This document shows positions 56,787 through 64,000 of a stretch of 64,000 nucleotides of DNA, piece by piece. Numbering within the stretch: position 1 is the first letter of the stretch; each line of letters opens with the position of its first letter. The position numbers and the translations under genes are program-made. The notes beneath the pieces were generated by a model that saw only the letters and a list, made by a program, of their open reading frames with translations, had not been told where the DNA came from and searched no databases. Source of the stretch: Alkalicoccus urumqiensis (GTDB taxonomy: Bacteria; Bacillota; Bacilli; Bacillales; Salisediminibacteriaceae); assembly GCF_002993335.1 (NCBI RefSeq), contig NZ_PVNS01000006.1, positions 1 to 64,000 of the forward strand, in the 5' to 3' direction.

Positions 56787-57626
56787 ATGATCGTACAGGA
56801 AGCCCTGAACCGGGCTTCTTCTTTTTTGGAAGAAGCCGGATATGAGAAGGAAATTGCCTATATTCTGCTCGCGCACCATACCGGATGGAGCCGGGCACGC
56901 CTCTATGCCGAGCTCCGATCACCGCTCCCGTCTGACATAGAAGCGCCCTATTTCCGCGATGTAGAAAAAGCGTGCAGCCACATACCGGTTCAGCATTTAA
57001 CCGGTACCGAGATGTTTTACGGCCGGCCGTTTCACGTCAACAAACATGTGCTGATCCCGAGACCGGAGACAGAGGAGCTGATCGAAGCCGTGCTCCGGCA
57101 CGTTCCGGCAGAAGAGCCGTCCATTGTGGATATCGGTACAGGAAGCGGGATCATCGCCTGTACGCTGGCGCTGGAAATTCCGGGAGCTTCGGTGACAGCT
57201 GTCGATATATCGGAAAAAGCGCTTGAAACCGCGGAGAAAAACGCGGCCGAACTCGGCGCCTGCGTCACGTTTTCTCACGGCGATCTTTTGGAGCCGGTCC
57301 GCGGACCTGTGGATATCGTCGTCTCCAACCCGCCGTATATTCCAGCAGGCGACCGCCTGTGGATGAAAGAAAACGTCACCGGCCATGAGCCGGAAGGGGC
57401 TTTGTTTGCCGGAGACGACGGGCTGGATATATACCGGAGGCTCTCCGAGGTGCTTCCGGAATACGTAAAAAAACCCGGTCTTGCCGCGTTTGAAATCGGG
57501 CACGACCAGGGTAAAGCAGTAGCAGACTTGATGAATCGTTCTTTTCCACAGGCTGCAGTCGACGTGCATAAAGACATGAACGGAAACGAACGGGTTGTCC
57601 TCATTCATGTTCCCCCCGGTGGATAA
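56787..57626 (+). CDS. prmC: Release factor glutamine methyltransferase
   Basis: Methylates the glutamine of the GGQ motif in release factors. At 279 residues: an N-terminal helical domain, then a Rossmann methyltransferase with SAM motif IVDIGTGSGIIACTLAL and the substrate motif NPPY in VVSNPPYIPAG. The frame continues upstream, but the ATG at 56787, right after the prfA stop, matches the family N-terminus. spoIIR, expected downstream in Bacillus, is missing. Confidence 0.94.
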   Translation: MIVQEALNRASSFLEEAGYEKEIAYILLAHHTGWSRARLYAELRSPLPSDIEAPYFRDVEKACSHIPVQHLTGTEMFYGRPFHVNKHVLIPRPETEELIEAVLRHVPAEEPSIVDIGTGSGIIACTLALEIPGASVTAVDISEKALETAEKNAAELGACVTFSHGDLLEPVRGPVDIVVSNPPYIPAGDRLWMKENVTGHEPEGALFAGDDGLDIYRRLSEVLPEYVKKPGLAAFEIGHDQGKAVADLMNRSFPQAAVDVHKDMNGNERVVLIHVPPGG

Positions 57627-57747
57627 CTTTTCTCGTCTTCCACAGACTTATGCACAGAAATGAAGGGAGTTATCCCCTGTTTTTGTGGATAAGTTCTTTT
57701 TTGTACACAGATAAAGGCGAACATGACATGTAAAAGGAGGCTTATGA

Positions 57748-58797
57748 ATGAGTTATATACAGACGGAATACCTCCCTGTGGAAAACGCTGTGGATAAAAA
57801 GGAGAAACTCGCGCGGGCGGCGTCGCTGGTTCAGAGCGGCGAAGTCGTGGCGTTTCCGACAGAAACCGTCTATGGACTCGGTGCTGACGCGTGCTCCGAC
57901 GATGCGGTAAAGAAAATTTTCGAAGCAAAAGAGCGTCCGGCAGATAACCCGCTCATCGTCCACATCGCCTCCCCGGAAGATGTGTATAAGTACACCTCTC
58001 AGGTGCCGAAAATGGCAGAAAAATTAATGAATACGTTCTGGCCCGGGCCGCTTACGATCATTCTGCCCCACAACGGCAGGTTATCCACACTCGTGACAGC
58101 GGGTCTCGATACGGTCGGCCTCCGCATGCCGGATCACCCGACTGCGCTTCGTCTTCTCCGGGCAGCCGGTACGGGTGTGGCGGCACCGAGCGCAAACCGT
58201 TCCGGCCGCCCGAGTCCGACAACGGCCCAGCACGTAGCCGAAGATCTCGATGGCCGCATCGCGGCGATTGTGGATGACGGAGCAACTGGTGTCGGTGTGG
58301 AATCCACGGTTGTGGACTGTTCCGGTGCCGTGCCGATTATTCTGCGGCCCGGAGGCGTCACAAAGGAACAGATTGAAGCTTGCTGCGGCGCGGTGCACGT
58401 GGATCCGGCACTGCATGTGGATAACGCCGCCCCGAAATCTCCCGGGATGAAATATACGCACTATGCGCCGGAAGCGCCGCTTACGCTGGTGGACGGCAGT
58501 GAATCGTTTTTTCAGGAATGCATCTCGTCCTCCCAGCGGGACGGCTTCCGCGTCGGGGTGATCATTCCGAAATCCCGTGCCGGGAGCGTGGAGGCGGACG
58601 AAGCATTCGTATTATCGAGCGACAGTATCGTGCACGCAGCCCGTGAACTGTACGGAGCGCTGCGGGCGTTCCGCCGGGAGGATGTGGACATTATTCTCAT
58701 GCGTGTACTCCCCTCCGAAGAACTGGGATTTGCGGTGATGAACCGCCTGATGAAGGCGGCAGGCGGCCGTGTGTGGACGGAGCGGAAAAGCGAGTAA
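57748..58797 (+). CDS. ywlC: Threonylcarbamoyl-AMP synthase (Sua5 type)
   Basis: Makes the threonylcarbamoyl-AMP used for t6A37 in tRNAs reading ANN codons. At 349 residues it is the long Sua5 form: YrdC domain (~15-205, with GEVVAFPTETVYGLGADAC and PADNPLIVHI, and SANRSGRPSPT) plus a C-terminal Sua5 domain. AAAAGGAGG lies before the start. In B. subtilis ywlC lies several genes after prmC; here only 121 bp separate them. Confidence 0.93.
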   Translation: MSYIQTEYLPVENAVDKKEKLARAASLVQSGEVVAFPTETVYGLGADACSDDAVKKIFEAKERPADNPLIVHIASPEDVYKYTSQVPKMAEKLMNTFWPGPLTIILPHNGRLSTLVTAGLDTVGLRMPDHPTALRLLRAAGTGVAAPSANRSGRPSPTTAQHVAEDLDGRIAAIVDDGATGVGVESTVVDCSGAVPIILRPGGVTKEQIEACCGAVHVDPALHVDNAAPKSPGMKYTHYAPEAPLTLVDGSESFFQECISSSQRDGFRVGVIIPKSRAGSVEADEAFVLSSDSIVHAARELYGALRAFRREDVDIILMRVLPSEELGFAVMNRLMKAAGGRVWTERKSE

Positions 58798-58911
58798 AGA
58801 CAGGCGTGTGGAGACGTCGTTCTGCCAATAATATGATAAAATAGAAATAAGGTTGACGGTATGGTATGTCGGGTAAGTGAGAGAATAGCCTGATTGAAGG
58901 ATGTGGAAATA

Positions 58912-59583
58912 ATGAAAAATGTACTGTTTGTCTGTACTGGAAATACATGCCGCAGCCCGATGGCGGAGGCCATTTTTCTGGCCAAACGCCCGGATGACAG
59001 TTATCAAGTGCGTTCGGCCGGGGTTCATGCGACGGACGGCATACCGATGTCGGAGGGAGCGCGCCAGGCGCTGGCCCGTCATAATTTAATGGAAAGTCAT
59101 CAATCGGAGGTGCTGACCGAGGAGATGCTCCGCTGGTCGGACGTGATTCTGACGATGACGGATTCACATAAACAGGCGGTTGTGGAGCAGTTCCCGGACC
59201 GTGCTGCGCAGGTGTATACATTGAAGGAGTATGTGACGGATGATGTGGAGAGCCAGGCGAAGATGGAAGAGCTGAAGGCGCATCTCGCGGAGATTGAGAT
59301 GAAGAAGGCACAGTTCGTCGCCCAGAATCAGAACAAAGTGGATAAGTATAATGAAGATGAGCCGATCGGCAACCAGCAGCAGCTGGAAGAAGCGCTGTTA
59401 AAAGAGGTCGAGCCGCATCAGCGTGCGGTCGATCGTCTGGAGTGGGATCTTCCATCGATGGATATCCGCGATCCGTTCGGCGGCGATGAGTCGATTTATG
59501 AGGCGACGTATCAGGAGATCGAAGAAGCAGTTGACCAGCTGATTGCGAAGCTGGAAAGCTGGAATTACCGAAACCAGGGATAA
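58912..59583 (+). CDS. ywlE: Protein-arginine-phosphatase (YwlE) with a coiled-coil insertion
   Basis: A low-molecular-weight phosphatase of the YwlE type that removes phosphate from arginines, opposing McsB. The catalytic loop is C8-TGNTC-R14-S15 (FVCTGNTCRSPMAEA) and the general acid is Asp187 in DIRDPFGG. Family members have about 150 residues; this one has 223 because residues ~109-183 form an extra charged helical stretch (e.g. KMEELKAHLAEIEMKKAQF) between TLKEYV and the DPFGG loop. Catalytic residues are intact. Start 58912 has AAGGATGTGG upstream. Confidence 0.88.
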   Translation: MKNVLFVCTGNTCRSPMAEAIFLAKRPDDSYQVRSAGVHATDGIPMSEGARQALARHNLMESHQSEVLTEEMLRWSDVILTMTDSHKQAVVEQFPDRAAQVYTLKEYVTDDVESQAKMEELKAHLAEIEMKKAQFVAQNQNKVDKYNEDEPIGNQQQLEEALLKEVEPHQRAVDRLEWDLPSMDIRDPFGGDESIYEATYQEIEEAVDQLIAKLESWNYRNQG

Positions 59584-59597
59584 AGGATGTGGGTTGT

Positions 59598-60041
59598 GTG
59601 AAAGTGGTAGTGGGGTCTGATCATGCAGGCTATGCATTAAAAGCAGAGATTGTTCCCGTGATCGAGGAGCTTGGTCACGAAGTGGTGGATGTCGGCAACC
59701 ATGAAGGCGAGTCGGTGGATTACGCGGATTACGGTATCCCGGCGGCGGAAATGGTCGCAGACGGACGTGCGGACCGCGGTGTCATTGTATGCGGCACCGG
59801 CATCGGCATGTCGATTTCAGCGAATAAAGTGAAAGGCATCCGCTGCGCGCTCGTGCAGGACCTTTTCACGGCGAAAGTGACGCGCGAACACAATGACACG
59901 AACGTGCTTGCGATGGGTGAGCGTGTCGTCGGCCCGGGTATTGCCCGGGAAATTGTGAAGGTGTGGCTGGAGACAGAATTTGAAGGCGGACGTCATCAGC
60001 GCCGCGTTCAGAAGATGATGGATTACGAACAGCAGTCCTAA
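59598..60041 (+). CDS. rpiB: Ribose-5-phosphate isomerase B
   Basis: Interconverts ribose 5-phosphate and ribulose 5-phosphate, or a related sugar phosphate (LacAB family). At 147 residues: KVVVGSDHAGYALKAEIVP at the start and the catalytic region VIVCGTGIGMSISANKVKGI, with the Cys that distinguishes RpiB. A GTG start at 59598 is preferred over one three codons earlier, because AAAGGA is then ten bases away. It lies between ywlE and ywlG as in Bacillus. Confidence 0.93.
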   Translation: MKVVVGSDHAGYALKAEIVPVIEELGHEVVDVGNHEGESVDYADYGIPAAEMVADGRADRGVIVCGTGIGMSISANKVKGIRCALVQDLFTAKVTREHNDTNVLAMGERVVGPGIAREIVKVWLETEFEGGRHQRRVQKMMDYEQQS

Positions 60042-60059
60042 AAGAAAGAGGGATGCATC

Positions 60060-60599
60060 ATGAGCCGCGAATGGAAAGATCAGCTGATGCAGGGACTTCG
60101 TGAGCTGCAGGAGCAGGCCGGACTGAAGCCGGGGCAGATGCTTGTCATCGGCACGAGTACGAGTGAAATCCGCGGGGCGCGGATCGGCAAAGCCGGAACG
60201 GTGGATACCGCGGAAATCTTGTGGGAGGCGTTTGACGCGTTCCAGAAAGAGACCGGCGTCCACCTGGCGTTTCAGTGCTGCGAGCACTTGAACCGCTCGG
60301 TGCTTGTCGAGCGCAGCACGCAGGAAACGTACCATCTCGAAGAAGTAAGCGCCGTTCCGGTGCCGGAAGCAGGCGGATCGATGGCTGCCTATGCGCACCG
60401 GCAGATGAAAGATCCGGTGCTTGTGGATGAAGTGTCGGCGCACGCCGGCATCGATATCGGCGATACGTTTATCGGTATGCATCTTCGCCGGGTCGCTGTT
60501 CCCGTCCGCACGAGTGTCACGGAAATCGGGAGTGCGCACGTCACGTATGCACGCACCCGCCCGAAGCTCGTCGGCGGTGCCAGAGCAAAATACGAATAA
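60060..60599 (+). CDS. ywlG: YwlG family protein (UPF0340)
   Basis: A 179-residue conserved protein, position as in B. subtilis just before glyA. Typical segments are GLKPGQMLVIGTSTSEIRGA, HLAFQCCEHLNRSVLVER and DTFIGMHLRRVAVPVR. Its biochemical role is unknown; structures of the family suggest ligand binding. GAGGGATG precedes the start. A strong terminator follows, and an unusual 0.75-kb spacer and a transporter are inserted before glyA. Confidence 0.87.
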   Translation: MSREWKDQLMQGLRELQEQAGLKPGQMLVIGTSTSEIRGARIGKAGTVDTAEILWEAFDAFQKETGVHLAFQCCEHLNRSVLVERSTQETYHLEEVSAVPVPEAGGSMAAYAHRQMKDPVLVDEVSAHAGIDIGDTFIGMHLRRVAVPVRTSVTEIGSAHVTYARTRPKLVGGARAKYE

Positions 60600-60608
60600 G
60601 AAGCGATG

Positions 60609-60641
60609 AGCTGTACCGGATCTTCCGGTGCAGCTTTTTTG
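60609..60641 (+). terminator. Terminator of ywlE-rpiB-ywlG
   Basis: AGCTGTACCGGA pairs with TCCGGTGCAGCT, then six Ts. Confidence 0.9.
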
Positions 60642-60867
60642 CAATTTAAGAAAGGCTGCAATTCGAAGCTTCATCCAAGCAGGCGGGCCAGGGGATGCGG
60701 CAGTTCACCCATTGTTTCATCTATCGGTATCTCCGCTGTGCCCGTACGTCTCCGCCCACGGCTCCAATGTCTGGCGGAGCTTGGGTGAGGATCATCTCGA
60801 TGAAGATAGTGCGTGTTTTCGTGGGCGCAGAAATGTCTCTTTCGGAGAAATACAGCGGTGCGGAGAT

Positions 60868-61008
60868 CAGGGATCGCAACGGCGGTTTCCAAGATCGCCA
60901 CACCGGAGAAAAAGATCGCCATCTCTCAAGAGGACACCGCCACACTGAAAGCAGAGATCGCAATGATAGGAAGAAACACCGCCACGTGCTGGACGGAGAC
61001 CGCAATAA
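60868..61008 (+). repeat. 21-bp-period core array, type B, copy 2
   Basis: Seven cores at exact 21-bp steps: GATCGCAA 60872, GATCGCCA 60893 and 60914, CACCGCCA 60935, GATCGCAA 60956, CACCGCCA 60977, GACCGCAA 60998. The last five repeat, inverted, the variant order of the five-core half at 25903-26000. A strong terminator begins 26 bp later. Confidence 0.88.
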
Positions 61009-61023
61009 AACTGCTGGAAGCTG

Positions 61024-61066
61024 TCAAAAAAAGAAAGCCGGTCCCCGCGGACCGGCTTTCTTTTTT
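61024..61066. terminator. Strong bidirectional terminator after the type B array
   Basis: AAGAAAGCCGGTCC, loop CCGC, GGACCGGCTTTCTT, with A run before and T run after. The preceding gene already has its own terminator 390 bp upstream. Confidence 0.9.
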
Positions 61067-61355
61067 GGTGTGCGGAGGAAGAGGTGAGGCGGTCGATGGT
61101 GGCTGCGTGGCGGTCGGCATGAGCCGCGGCTGCTGCGGTCTTTTGACCAGCTTCAGGAACGCAAATGCGGCGGATTGTGGTTTTTGCAGAGTGATTTCTA
61201 TAATCTGCTGAAAAAATACATAAAACGTAAATATTCTGTTTTGGATTTAATCATAAAAGGAATCAGTATCCTTGCCGATAGTATTACCTATAAATGACAA
61301 TTGGACGATTTTTTTAGCTTGTACCGGCGGCCGATACGAGCGTGGGAGGGACGAA
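61067..61355. other. Spacer with inverted type B cores
   Basis: Forward GCGGTC cores at 61089, 61110 (21 bp apart) and 61135 face the array on the other side of the terminator. The remainder is AT-richer and probably carries the promoter of the transporter gene (a TATAAAT stretch near 61290). Confidence 0.45.
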
Positions 61356-62318
61356 GTGAAGTTTTACGGTGTGATCCTGATCGTTATTGCTGCTGTCGGA
61401 TGGGGGTTGAGCGGTGGAATCGGCGACATTTTGATGAGCCGCGGGTGGGAGCCGATGGTCATCTCCTTTTACCGCGGACTGATTGGGCTGGTGTTTTTCA
61501 GCATCTGGCTGGCCGCGCGGTACCGGCCGGAGGAGAAGCCCCCGCTCCGGTTCTATATTTGGGCGGCGGCCGCGGGACTTGGTGTGGCAGGCAACTTCAG
61601 TTTCTATTATTTCAGTATTCAGGCGTCCGGCGTTGCCGTGGCTGCGACGCTGATGTATACCGCCCCGATTTTCGTGCTGCTCGTCTCCTTTGCGCTGCAC
61701 CTCGAGCGCGCCACGTGGTTTAAATGCGGCTGCATCGCCAGTGTGATGGTCGGCATCGTCCTTCTCACCGGCATTCTCTCCCCGGGCGGAGCGGATGTCA
61801 GCGGGATCGGCACCGCCGCAGGTCTAGGTGCCGGGCTCAGCTACACGCTGTTTATCTTCGGTTTTAAAAATGCCGCGCCGATCGGCCGCCCGCAGACGGC
61901 GCTGACCGTGGCGTTTGCAGTCTTCTGCCTCGTGCTCTTTTTTCTCGGCGACCGCGGACAGATGAGGGCCGTTCTCCCATCAGAAGATCTTTGGCTCTTT
62001 CTTCTTCTCGGAGTGGTGGGGGCAGGCATGTCGTTTATCTTCTATATTTACGGCATCCGGCTGACGACCCCGGCGATTGCTGCGATGACCGCGATGGTTG
62101 AACCCGTGACGGCCTCCCTGTTCGGCGTGCTGCTCGGCGACATGCTCTCCCTGTTCCAGCTCGGCGGCATGGCCGTTATCCTGCTCACGGTTGCCGCACT
62201 CAGCACCCAGCGCGAAGTACCCGCCGCGGCCGAAGCGCCGGAACCGGAGGAGCTCGCCTATGAATATGAAGCGCTGGAAGACGACGAAGCGGAGGAGCAG
62301 CCCTACTCCGGTAGATAA
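61356..62318 (+). CDS. EamA/DMT-family transporter
   Basis: A 320-residue drug/metabolite transporter with about ten membrane segments in two EamA repeats (residues ~1-135 and ~150-290). Typical segments are GWGLSGGIGDILMSRGWEPM at the start and IRLTTPAIAAMTAMVEPVTA in the second repeat. The C-terminal tail is acidic (LAYEYEALEDDEAEEQ). GTG at 61356 with GGGAGGG upstream is preferred to an ATG 28 codons earlier, as it begins right at the first membrane segment. Substrate unknown. Confidence 0.85.
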   Translation: MKFYGVILIVIAAVGWGLSGGIGDILMSRGWEPMVISFYRGLIGLVFFSIWLAARYRPEEKPPLRFYIWAAAAGLGVAGNFSFYYFSIQASGVAVAATLMYTAPIFVLLVSFALHLERATWFKCGCIASVMVGIVLLTGILSPGGADVSGIGTAAGLGAGLSYTLFIFGFKNAAPIGRPQTALTVAFAVFCLVLFFLGDRGQMRAVLPSEDLWLFLLLGVVGAGMSFIFYIYGIRLTTPAIAAMTAMVEPVTASLFGVLLGDMLSLFQLGGMAVILLTVAALSTQREVPAAAEAPEPEELAYEYEALEDDEAEEQPYSGR

Positions 62319-62427
62319 TCTCCATCCCGGCGAACAATCGGAGGAAAACGACGCTTAAATATCCGGCTGTGCTTCCTGGATTCAACGAAAACGGAAGATT
62401 TTATGTATCAATAATCAGAAAAGACGA

Positions 62428-62445
62428 AATCAAAGCGCTTACAGT
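62428..62445. promoter_or_regulatory. Possible cre-like palindrome upstream of glyA
   Basis: AATCAAAGCGCTTACAGT matches the CcpA site in inverted orientation except for two positions. It is about 90 bp upstream of glyA. Confidence 0.4.
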
Positions 62446-62535
62446 TGTCCGACAAGTGCAAATTCCTTTGCTTATTTCCGCTCCAGGCGTTACACTAGAT
62501 GGCATGATAGTAAGGATTATAGGAGGTCTACATTC

Positions 62536-63801
62536 ATGACGACGATGGATAAGCGAACGCTGAGTCACGTACGGGCAAAGGATGCGGATGTTTTTGCAGC
62601 AATGGATCAGGAGCTGAAGCGGCAGCAGGACAACATTGAACTGATTGCATCAGAGAACTTTGTTTCCAAGGCAGTAATGGAAGCGCAGGGTTCTGTGTTG
62701 ACGAACAAATATGCAGAAGGGTATCCGGCAAAGCGCTATTACGGCGGCTGTGAGCACGTCGACACCGTGGAAAACATCGCGCGCGACCGGGCGAAAGAGC
62801 TGTTCGGCGCAGAATACGTCAACGTGCAGCCGCATTCCGGCGCGCAGGCGAACATGGCTGTTTACTTTGCATTTCTTGAGCAGGGCGACACCGTTCTCGG
62901 TATGGACCTGGCCCACGGCGGACACCTGACGCACGGCAGCCCGGTGAACTTCAGCGGGAAGCAGTACGAGTTCGTCGGCTACGGCGTCGACGAGGAAACA
63001 GGCATGCTCCAGTACGATCAGGTACGCGAGCTGGCACAGAAGCATCAGCCGAAAATGATCGTTGCCGGTGCAAGCGCCTACCCGCGCGAAATCGACTTTA
63101 AAATCTTCCGTGAGATCGCAGACGAAGTCGGTGCCTACCTTATGGTGGATATGGCCCACATCGCAGGTCTCGTCGCATCCGGCGAGCACATGAATCCGGT
63201 GCCGTATTCGGATTTTGTTACGACGACGACGCACAAAACGCTCCGCGGACCGCGCGGCGGCATGATCCTGACAAAAGAGGAGTACGGCAAAAAGATCGAC
63301 AAGGCGATCTTCCCGGGACTGCAGGGCGGCCCGCTCATGCACGTGATTGCCTCCAAAGCAGTCGCGTTCGGCGAAGCGCTCCAGGACGAGTTCACCGCGT
63401 ACTCCAAGCAGATCCGAGCCAACGCGCGTGCGCTTGCAGCTTCCCTCAATGAAAACGGCATTGATCTCGTTTCCGGCGGCACGGACAACCACCTGCTGCT
63501 GCTCGATCTCCGCAGCCTGAACCTGACTGGGAAAACGGCAGAAAAAGCGCTCGATGAAGTCGGCATTACAACGAACAAAAATGCGATTCCATTCGATCCG
63601 GAAAGCCCGTTCGTCACAAGCGGCATCCGTATCGGCACCGCCGCGGTCACGTCCCGCGGATTCAAGGAGGAGGACCTTAAAGAAGTTGGAAGCATCATCG
63701 CATCGGTGCTGAAGGATCCGGAATCCGAAGAGGTGCTTAAAGAAGCAGCGGAGCGGACAGCGAAGCTGACGAGCGCGCATCCAATGTACACCGACCTATA
63801 A
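62536..63801 (+). CDS. glyA: Serine hydroxymethyltransferase
   Basis: PLP enzyme interconverting serine and glycine with tetrahydrofolate, the main one-carbon source. At 421 residues it is complete, with [20 protein letters not shown] near the start and the PLP lysine in [19 protein letters not shown] (read as [14 protein letters not shown]). A perfect AGGAGG lies nine bases before the ATG. It appears monocistronic, ahead of upp as in Bacillus. Confidence 0.97.
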   Translation: MTTMDKRTLSHVRAKDADVFAAMDQELKRQQDNIELIASENFVSKAVMEAQGSVLTNKYAEGYPAKRYYGGCEHVDTVENIARDRAKELFGAEYVNVQPHSGAQANMAVYFAFLEQGDTVLGMDLAHGGHLTHGSPVNFSGKQYEFVGYGVDEETGMLQYDQVRELAQKHQPKMIVAGASAYPREIDFKIFREIADEVGAYLMVDMAHIAGLVASGEHMNPVPYSDFVTTTTHKTLRGPRGGMILTKEEYGKKIDKAIFPGLQGGPLMHVIASKAVAFGEALQDEFTAYSKQIRANARALAASLNENGIDLVSGGTDNHLLLLDLRSLNLTGKTAEKALDEVGITTNKNAIPFDPESPFVTSGIRIGTAAVTSRGFKEEDLKEVGSIIASVLKDPESEEVLKEAAERTAKLTSAHPMYTDL

Positions 63802-63821
63802 TCGTTACACGAACGGGAAAA

Positions 63822-63853
63822 GGGGCTTTCCGGACTGTGGTCCGGTGAGCCCC
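63822..63853 (+). terminator. Hairpin after glyA
   Basis: GGGGCT...CCGGAC pairs with GTCCGG...AGCCCC. There is no T tract, so termination strength is uncertain. Confidence 0.45.
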
Positions 63854-63879
63854 GTACGTATGCACAGGCGAATCCGCTC

Positions 63880-63908
63880 TTGCAGGGAAGAGAAATGCCG
63901 TGTAGAAT
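63880..63908 (+). promoter_or_regulatory. Promoter of upp
   Basis: TTGCAG (63880-63885) and TAGAAT (63903-63908) with a 17-bp spacer. Confidence 0.7.
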
Positions 63909-63944
63909 ACGTCAAGGAATAACGACTTCAGGAGCGTGATATGT

Positions 63945-64000
63945 GTGGGAAAAGTATACGTATTTGATCATCCGCTGATTCAGCATAAACTGAGCTATAT
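63945..64000 (+). CDS. upp: Uracil phosphoribosyltransferase (5' part, cut by window end)
   Basis: Only the first 18-19 codons are present: MGKVYVFDHPLIQHKLSY, identical in pattern to the N-terminus of Bacillus Upp. The enzyme converts uracil and PRPP to UMP. The start is GTG with AGGAG ten bases upstream; the nearby ATG at 63941 is in another frame. Its location after glyA matches B. subtilis. The gene continues past the window end. Confidence 0.85.
   Translation, partial: MGKVYVFDHPLIQHKLSY

Noticed and set aside
60721-61211. Heptad-like open frames over the array at 60868
   Set aside because: Same cause as above; several frames on both strands are open and none has a credible start or ribosome binding site.

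Overview
The window comes from the chromosome of a GC-rich member of the Bacillaceae. Gene order closely follows the Bacillus subtilis 'yw' region: lipL-ywfO-ywgA-ywhB-ywhD-speE-speB-ywiB-argS, then cls-ywjF-thl-hbd-acd-acd-meaB-tetR-icmF-rpoE-pyrG-ywjG-spo0F-fbaA-tal-murA2-rho-rpmE-tdk-prfA-prmC-ywlC-ywlE-rpiB-ywlG-glyA-upp. Strong AGGAGG-type ribosome binding sites, GTG starts, a TPP riboswitch, a CTP-sensing pyrG leader, FadR-type operators and a canonical parS site all fit a Firmicute. Acidic, Glu/Asp-rich exported proteins suggest a salt- or alkali-adapted species; that is inference, and no genus can be fixed from the sequence alone.

Layout. 1-8.1 kb is accessory metabolism: an AraC regulator with a PhyH-type dioxygenase, then a glyoxylate-shunt operon (malate synthase G, a small Cys-rich protein, isocitrate lyase) and a secreted protein. 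8.1-18.2 kb holds a macrolide-kinase-like gene, lipoyl transfer, the HD protein YwfO, polyamine synthesis (speE-speB) and argS. 18.2-25.8 kb has a parS site, a LacI regulator, small membrane and acetyltransferase genes, and a TPP-riboswitch thiamine operon (tenI-thiO-thiS-thiG-thiF) followed by a deaminase. 26.5-28.6 kb carries a two-gene fluoride channel and a cardiolipin synthase-type enzyme. 28.7-40.6 kb is an acyl-CoA degradation block ending in a TetR regulator and fused isobutyryl-CoA mutase, with FadR-like operators in front of its two transcription units. 40.7-64 kb is housekeeping: RNA polymerase delta, CTP synthase, phosphorelay, glycolysis, cell wall, Rho, release factor 1 and its methylase, tRNA modification, arginine phosphatase, RpiB, GlyA and the start of upp.

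The most unusual content lies in the spacers. Ten intergenic arrays, of six core types, consist of short conserved cores (about 6-11 bp) repeated every 21 bp with unrelated sequence between them. Most have up to nine cores arranged as four plus five, separated by one shortened step of 18-19 bp. Four core types occur twice at distant loci, sometimes inverted, and the order of core variants is kept between copies although the spacers have diverged. They lie beyond intrinsic terminators at 6.9, 25.9, 26.2, 30.9, 31.0, 43.2, 49.4, 49.7, 53.0 and 60.9 kb. I do not recognise them as a named repeat class. A separate 79-bp palindromic element occurs four times and shows a compensatory base change. Other notable points are a roughly 75-residue insertion in YwlE, the absence of spoIIR from its usual place, an apparent terminator in the fbaA leader and a possible small RNA gene after ywhD.
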